Positions 60,829 to 64,000 of a DNA stretch of 64,000 nucleotides are shown in pieces (position 1 is the stretch's first letter; each line of letters begins with the position of its first letter). The position numbers and the translations under genes were made by a program. The notes under the pieces were generated by a model. The model ran no database searches and was not told the DNA's origin. It saw only the letters and a list, made by a program, of their open reading frames with translations. Source of the DNA: Snuella lapsa. GTDB lineage: Bacteria > Bacteroidota > Bacteroidia > Flavobacteriales > Flavobacteriaceae. The stretch lies in assembly GCF_039539345.1 (NCBI RefSeq), contig NZ_BAABCY010000078.1:62001-126000 (forward strand). Direction: 5' to 3'.

Positions 60829-61553
60829 AAGGTGAAATTAATAAAAACACCTCTTGTTTTCATAGTGTATATATTGCTGGTCCATGGACTGTTTGGATCT
60901 TTGTCCCTTACCAACTCATCATTAATGGCAAAAACACCGCGTATGGATGGTGTAAATTTGAAATTATATAAGTAAAAATCTATGCCAAAACCTAGCTCAT
61001 AAAATAACATGTTCTTTTTAGTCCTAAATTGGCCATTACTATTATCGTTTGGGTTGTCTTGATTACTGGCCAAATTTATGGCGGTCGAAAATCCACCAAC
61101 AATAAAGGGTTTAAAATTATTAATGCGTTTTGTGGAGAATTTTACCAATAACGGAACATGAATATAGGTCGATTTTACCTCGCGAAATAAATCAGAATCT
61201 TTATAGTTGGTGCCTTGAAAGTAAGTTGCGCTGTAATGTAATTCTCGAGCTGTAATTAAAAGGCCTGGTTCAATGCGTAAATCGATGTAGTTATTAACGC
61301 GTAAATTGCCAATGAGGCCTACGTTAAATCCTGGGCTACGTTTTACATAAATATCCCTTAAATCTTGATTGTAATCAAAGTTAAAATCGTAGCTGTTAAA
61401 ACCTAAAAAATACCCCCATCTTAAAAGATCGTTATCTGTAGACCGCCTCCCTTGATTGGCATCGTAAGTCACCTTTTTTTTGGTGAATAGTTGCGCATGG
61501 GAGGTTTGGTTAATGAATACAAACGAAATTAATAAGATAAAAAGGTTTTTCAT
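60822..61553 (-). CDS. PorT/SprT-like outer-membrane protein of type IX secretion
   Basis: The 243-residue protein has a signal peptide (ending TSHAQ) and a small beta-barrel pattern: GYFLGFNSYDFNFDY, NVGLIGNLRVNNYIDLRIEPGLL, YIHVPLLVKFST and PFIVGGFSTAINLAS. The motif order, size and immediate linkage to ubiE fit PorT of Porphyromonas gingivalis and SprT of Flavobacterium johnsoniae, needed for the type IX secretion system. General small outer-membrane barrels (outer_membrane_beta-brl) look alike, so this is a likely rather than certain call. It lies 3 bp after ubiE. Confidence 0.72.
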   Translation of the reverse strand: MKNLFILLISFVFINQTSHAQLFTKKKVTYDANQGRRSTDNDLLRWGYFLGFNSYDFNFDYNQDLRDIYVKRSPGFNVGLIGNLRVNNYIDLRIEPGLLITARELHYSATYFQGTNYKDSDLFREVKSTYIHVPLLVKFSTKRINNFKPFIVGGFSTAINLASNQDNPNDNSNGQFRTKKNMLFYELGFGIDFYLYNFKFTPSIRGVFAINDELVRDKDPNSPWTSNIYTMKTRGVFINFTFQ

Positions 61554-61556
61554 ACG

Positions 61557-62285
61557 TTATTGCTTAGATGCTACATAAATTGTTGCCACCCCCATAGTTT
61601 GTGGAAAATCTTCAACACTAATAAACCCGATTTTGCGTAAAATATTGTTCAGGGCTTCACCATATGGAAAAACGGATGCCGACTCACTTAAGTACTTATA
61701 AGCACTTTTGTCTTTAGAAAAAAGCTTTCCTATAACTGGTAAAATATATTTGGTGTATATGTTATAACCCTGTTTGTACGGGAACTTAGTTGGTACCGAG
61801 GTTTCTAAAATTACAAATTGACCATTAGGTTTTAAAACTCTTAGGATTTCTTTTAACCCATTTTCTAGAGTCTCAAAGTTCCTAATACCAAAAGCAACTG
61901 TTATAGCATCAAAAGTATTGTCTTCAAAAGGCATGTTTTCGGAGTCTCCCAATACAAGCTCTATTTTATTTTCAAGTGATTTTCTTTTAATTTTTTCTTT
62001 GCCAATTTCCAGCATCCCACTGCTTATGTCTAACCCTATAATTTTAGAGGCATTGGTGGCAGTTAGGTTAATAGCTAAGTCTCCGGTGCCGGTGGCTATG
62101 TCCAGAATGGAATCGGGCTGTTTTTCTTTTACGATATTAACAACTTTTTTTCGCCATTTTATATCTATTCCAAATGAAATAACACGATTAAGGCCGTCGT
62201 AATCACTAGAAATGGTGTCGAACATTTTGGTGACTTGTTCTTTTTTTCCTAGTGTACTATCTTTATAAGGTTTTACTTTAGACAA
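61557..62285 (-). CDS. ubiE: Demethylmenaquinone methyltransferase (UbiE/MenG)
   Basis: The 242-residue class I SAM methyltransferase carries out the last methylation in menaquinone (or ubiquinone) synthesis. SILDIATGTGDLAINL is the SAM site. KVTKMFDTISSDYDGLNRVIS-type residues lie at the N-terminus (FDTISSDYDGLNRVISFGI), and DAITVAFGIRNFETLENGLK is diagnostic for UbiE/MenG. Flavobacteria use menaquinone, so MenG activity is likely. The start is TTG at 62285; no ATG lies upstream in frame, and TACGTTTG fits a -7 element 14 nt earlier. The PorT-like gene follows 3 bp later. Confidence 0.95.
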   Translation of the reverse strand: MSKVKPYKDSTLGKKEQVTKMFDTISSDYDGLNRVISFGIDIKWRKKVVNIVKEKQPDSILDIATGTGDLAINLTATNASKIIGLDISSGMLEIGKEKIKRKSLENKIELVLGDSENMPFEDNTFDAITVAFGIRNFETLENGLKEILRVLKPNGQFVILETSVPTKFPYKQGYNIYTKYILPVIGKLFSKDKSAYKYLSESASVFPYGEALNNILRKIGFISVEDFPQTMGVATIYVASKQ

Positions 62286-62796
62286 AATTATTTTTTTGAC
62301 AAACGTACATATTTATTTTTAATTTAAAATATTTAGGAATTGGCAAAATAAAGATTCTGTTATTGTATTTTTAAAGTAAACAACCTCTAGATATGTCTAC
62401 GAGGCACTTGTAAGAAAAAATATTTTGATTTTGAGACGTGATTTAGGGCTTTCAATCTCGATTATCAAGTAAAGGAACCGTTAAGTTAAAATTAATAATT
62501 TTAAAGGATCGTATCTTTATTGTAAATGCCGCATTGCGTTACGATAAGAAGAGGAGATATGTATTTTTATACTATATTTGTCCTGTTTTTTATGATAAAA
62601 CGCAAATAGAAAGGCGTTAATAAATTACAAAAGTAGCATTGATGTCTAATAATGTAGTCTTAATGTCATATTGAGTGCAGTTTGACAATTTAAATCAAAA
62701 ATTTTAGATATCTACGTTTAAAATTATAATGTGAGAACGTAGCAGTTACGTATTCTCTATTTTATTAAGTTATGCACAATTACAAAAACCTAAACG
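62286..62796. other. Divergent intergenic region ubiE / trkA
   Basis: This 511-bp region is the largest gene-free stretch. It holds the ubiE -7 element at its left end, a possible plus-strand -7 TATATTTG at 62573-62580, and the hairpin leader before trkA (62716-62799). I see no open frame with coding character and no tRNA-like fold. Confidence 0.6.
62300..62307 (-). promoter_or_regulatory. -7 element for ubiE
   Basis: TACGTTTG on the minus strand fits TAnnTTTG and ends 14 nt before the TTG start of ubiE, consistent with a very short leader. No -33 TTG is evident at the right distance. Confidence 0.45.
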
Positions 62797-62799
62797 AGT
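62716..62799 (+). promoter_or_regulatory. Hairpin-containing leader of trkA, similar to the S9 peptidase leader
   Basis: This shares with 15321-15416 the ordered blocks GTTTAAAATT, TAATG, GAGA...TTCTC hairpin, ATTTTAT and TAAACG-x-GTGAAA at the start codon. The hairpin is GAGAA-CGTA (62733-62741) with TACG-TA-TTCTC (62747-62757), loop GCAGT. Its lower and upper stems differ in sequence from the other copy while still pairing. The function is unknown. Confidence 0.4.
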
Positions 62800-64000
62800 G
62801 AAAATAATTATTGCTGGGGCTGGTGAAGTTGGATTTCATTTAGCAAAATTATTGTCCTACGAGTCACAAGAGATTACATTAATAGATACCAATAAAGAAA
62901 GTTTGGCTTATGCCGATGCTCATTTAGATATTAAAGTAATTAGAGGAGATGCTACATCGATAGCTATTTTAAAAGAAGCCCGTGTTGATAACAATGATTT
63001 GTTTATAGCGGTAACATCCAGTGAAACTACCAATATTACGGCTTGTGCTCTAGCAAAGCGATTAGGGTCTAAGAAAACGATTGCCAGAATTTCGAATACC
63101 GAGTTTATAAATCACAAAGACGAAGTTGGATTTACTAAATTTGGAATAGACGAACTAATTTCACCAGAATCTTTGGCTGCTTCCGAAATAGAGTTGTCAT
63201 TAAAACAATCTTCTTTTAATGATACTTATGAGTTTGAAGAAGGAGCTCTAACGATGGTTGGTTTAAATTTGTCCAGATCTGCATCATTTGTAGGGAAAAC
63301 AGTAAAGGAAGCTGCGGCTATATTCCCCGAAATACATTTTGTACCTATAGCAATTCAACGTTTTGGAACACAGTATACTATTATTCCTCGTGGGGATACC
63401 AAATTTAAAAGAGGTGATAATGTGGTGTTTATAACCTCTGAAGGTGGTGCAGAAGAACTTTGTAGGCTTACAGGAAAGACAAATCGGGAGATTAAGGATG
63501 TAATGATTCTAGGCGGAACCAAAATTGGATTTAAAGCTGCTAGGGATTTAAGTGAAAAAGGGTTTAATGTAAAAATACTGGAAGAAAATAAAGAACGTGC
63601 ATTCGACATAGCAGATATGTTGCCTCATGTTTTGGTTATTCATAGCGATGGACGTAATGTAGATTTGCTTGAAGAAGAAAATATAAGTGAAATGGACGCT
63701 TTTATAGCGGTTGCTGCAAATTCTGAAACCAATATCATGTCCTGTTTGGTGGCTAAATCCAAAGGCGTGAAAAAAACAATAGCCCTTGTTGAAAACATGG
63801 ATTATTTTGAGCTGTCCCATTCGGTAGGAATCGAGACGTTAATTAATAAAAAATTACTCGCGGCCAATAATATTTTTAGGTATATACGAAAGGGAGAAGT
63901 TGTGGCCATGACTAAGCTTAGCAACATGAATGCTGAATTGTTGGAGTTTGAAGTTAAGGCTACATCGGCTATTTGTAATAAAGTCATTAAAAATGTCGAT
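62797..64000 (+). CDS. trkA: Trk potassium uptake regulatory subunit TrkA (5' part, cut by window edge)
   Basis: About 401 codons are visible. A GTG at 62797 starts KIIIAGAGEVGFHLAKLL, a Rossmann NAD-binding loop, followed by VIRGDATSIAILKEARVDNND (RCK_N) and a TrkA_C domain (MVGLNLSRSASFVGKTVKE). A second RCK_N starts at about residue 233 (VMILGGTKIGFKAARDLSEKG). Two RCK units with TrkA_C match full-length TrkA (~450 residues), a cytosolic gate for TrkH/TrkG potassium channels. The end lies beyond the window; trkH may follow there. No in-frame ATG gives the full Rossmann strand. Confidence 0.93.

Noticed and set aside
1..64000. CRISPR array, prophage, insertion sequence, toxin-antitoxin or restriction system
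   Set aside because: I looked for regularly spaced repeats, transposase/integrase motifs, phage proteins and defence-type genes across both strands and saw none.

Overview
This window is chromosomal core DNA of a member of the Flavobacteriaceae (Bacteroidota). Several things support this: AT-rich sequence, TAnnTTTG-type -7 promoter elements in place of a sigma70 -10 box, few recognisable Shine-Dalgarno sequences, a short primary sigma factor without region 1.1, a TamL lipoprotein, a PorT/SprT-like type IX secretion protein, a GYDIA-type GHMP kinase beside HMG-CoA reductase, and a long FtsZ with a flavobacterial-style tail. It looks like continuous housekeeping DNA. I see no prophage, transposase, CRISPR array or defence island.

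Layout. 1-3.3 kb: two minus-strand envelope genes (an MG2/TonB-linked protein cut by the window edge, and a TlpA-like protein). 3.6-4.4 kb: an O-methyltransferase and tRNA-Phe. 4.5-4.75 kb: a dispersed-repeat-like cluster of hairpins. 4.9-12.8 kb: coaX, an outer-membrane barrel, a TPR protein, lptC, a small membrane protein, a CNNM/CorC-type protein and a PpiD-like foldase, an envelope-biogenesis run. 12.9-15.1 kb (minus): GHMP kinase and mvaA of the mevalonate pathway. 15.4-22 kb: a DPP4-type S9 peptidase, two POT peptide transporters and two thioredoxin-fold proteins, a plausible peptide-use module. 22-26.8 kb (minus): comEC, a C40 peptidase, lpxB, a small membrane protein and surE. 27-30.3 kb: a Prc-type protease and an ABC permease. 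30.3-31.7 kb (minus): engB and an alpha/beta hydrolase.

32-48.3 kb is the division and cell wall (dcw) cluster: mraZ, rsmH, ftsL-like, PBP/ftsI, murE, mraY, murD, ftsW, murG, murC, ftsQ, ftsA, ftsZ, followed by yqeY and tRNA-Arg. murF and ddl are not in it. The mraZ promoter carries three 10-bp-spaced TGGTA repeats that look like an MraZ operator. After tRNA-Arg, the last 17 bp of the tRNA region is duplicated 145 bp downstream, like a tRNA attachment-site scar. 48.6-50.1 kb: an MtfA-like peptidase and a CBS protein. 50.1-59.9 kb (minus): rpe, rpoD, pnp, rpsO, accD, fbaA and tamL. 60.1-64 kb: a SpoU-type rRNA methyltransferase, porT/sprT-like, ubiE/menG and the start of trkA.

No clearly new multi-gene system is visible. 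The more interesting signals are non-coding: a 14-bp hairpin plus T-run inside the start of lptC, similar leaders upstream of the DPP4 and trkA genes, the MraZ-box-like array, the tRNA-Arg 3'-end duplication, the hairpin clusters, and structured rpsO and pnp leaders. Two protein oddities also stand out: an AccD without its zinc-ribbon cysteines and a ComEC without a recognisable metallo-beta-lactamase motif.
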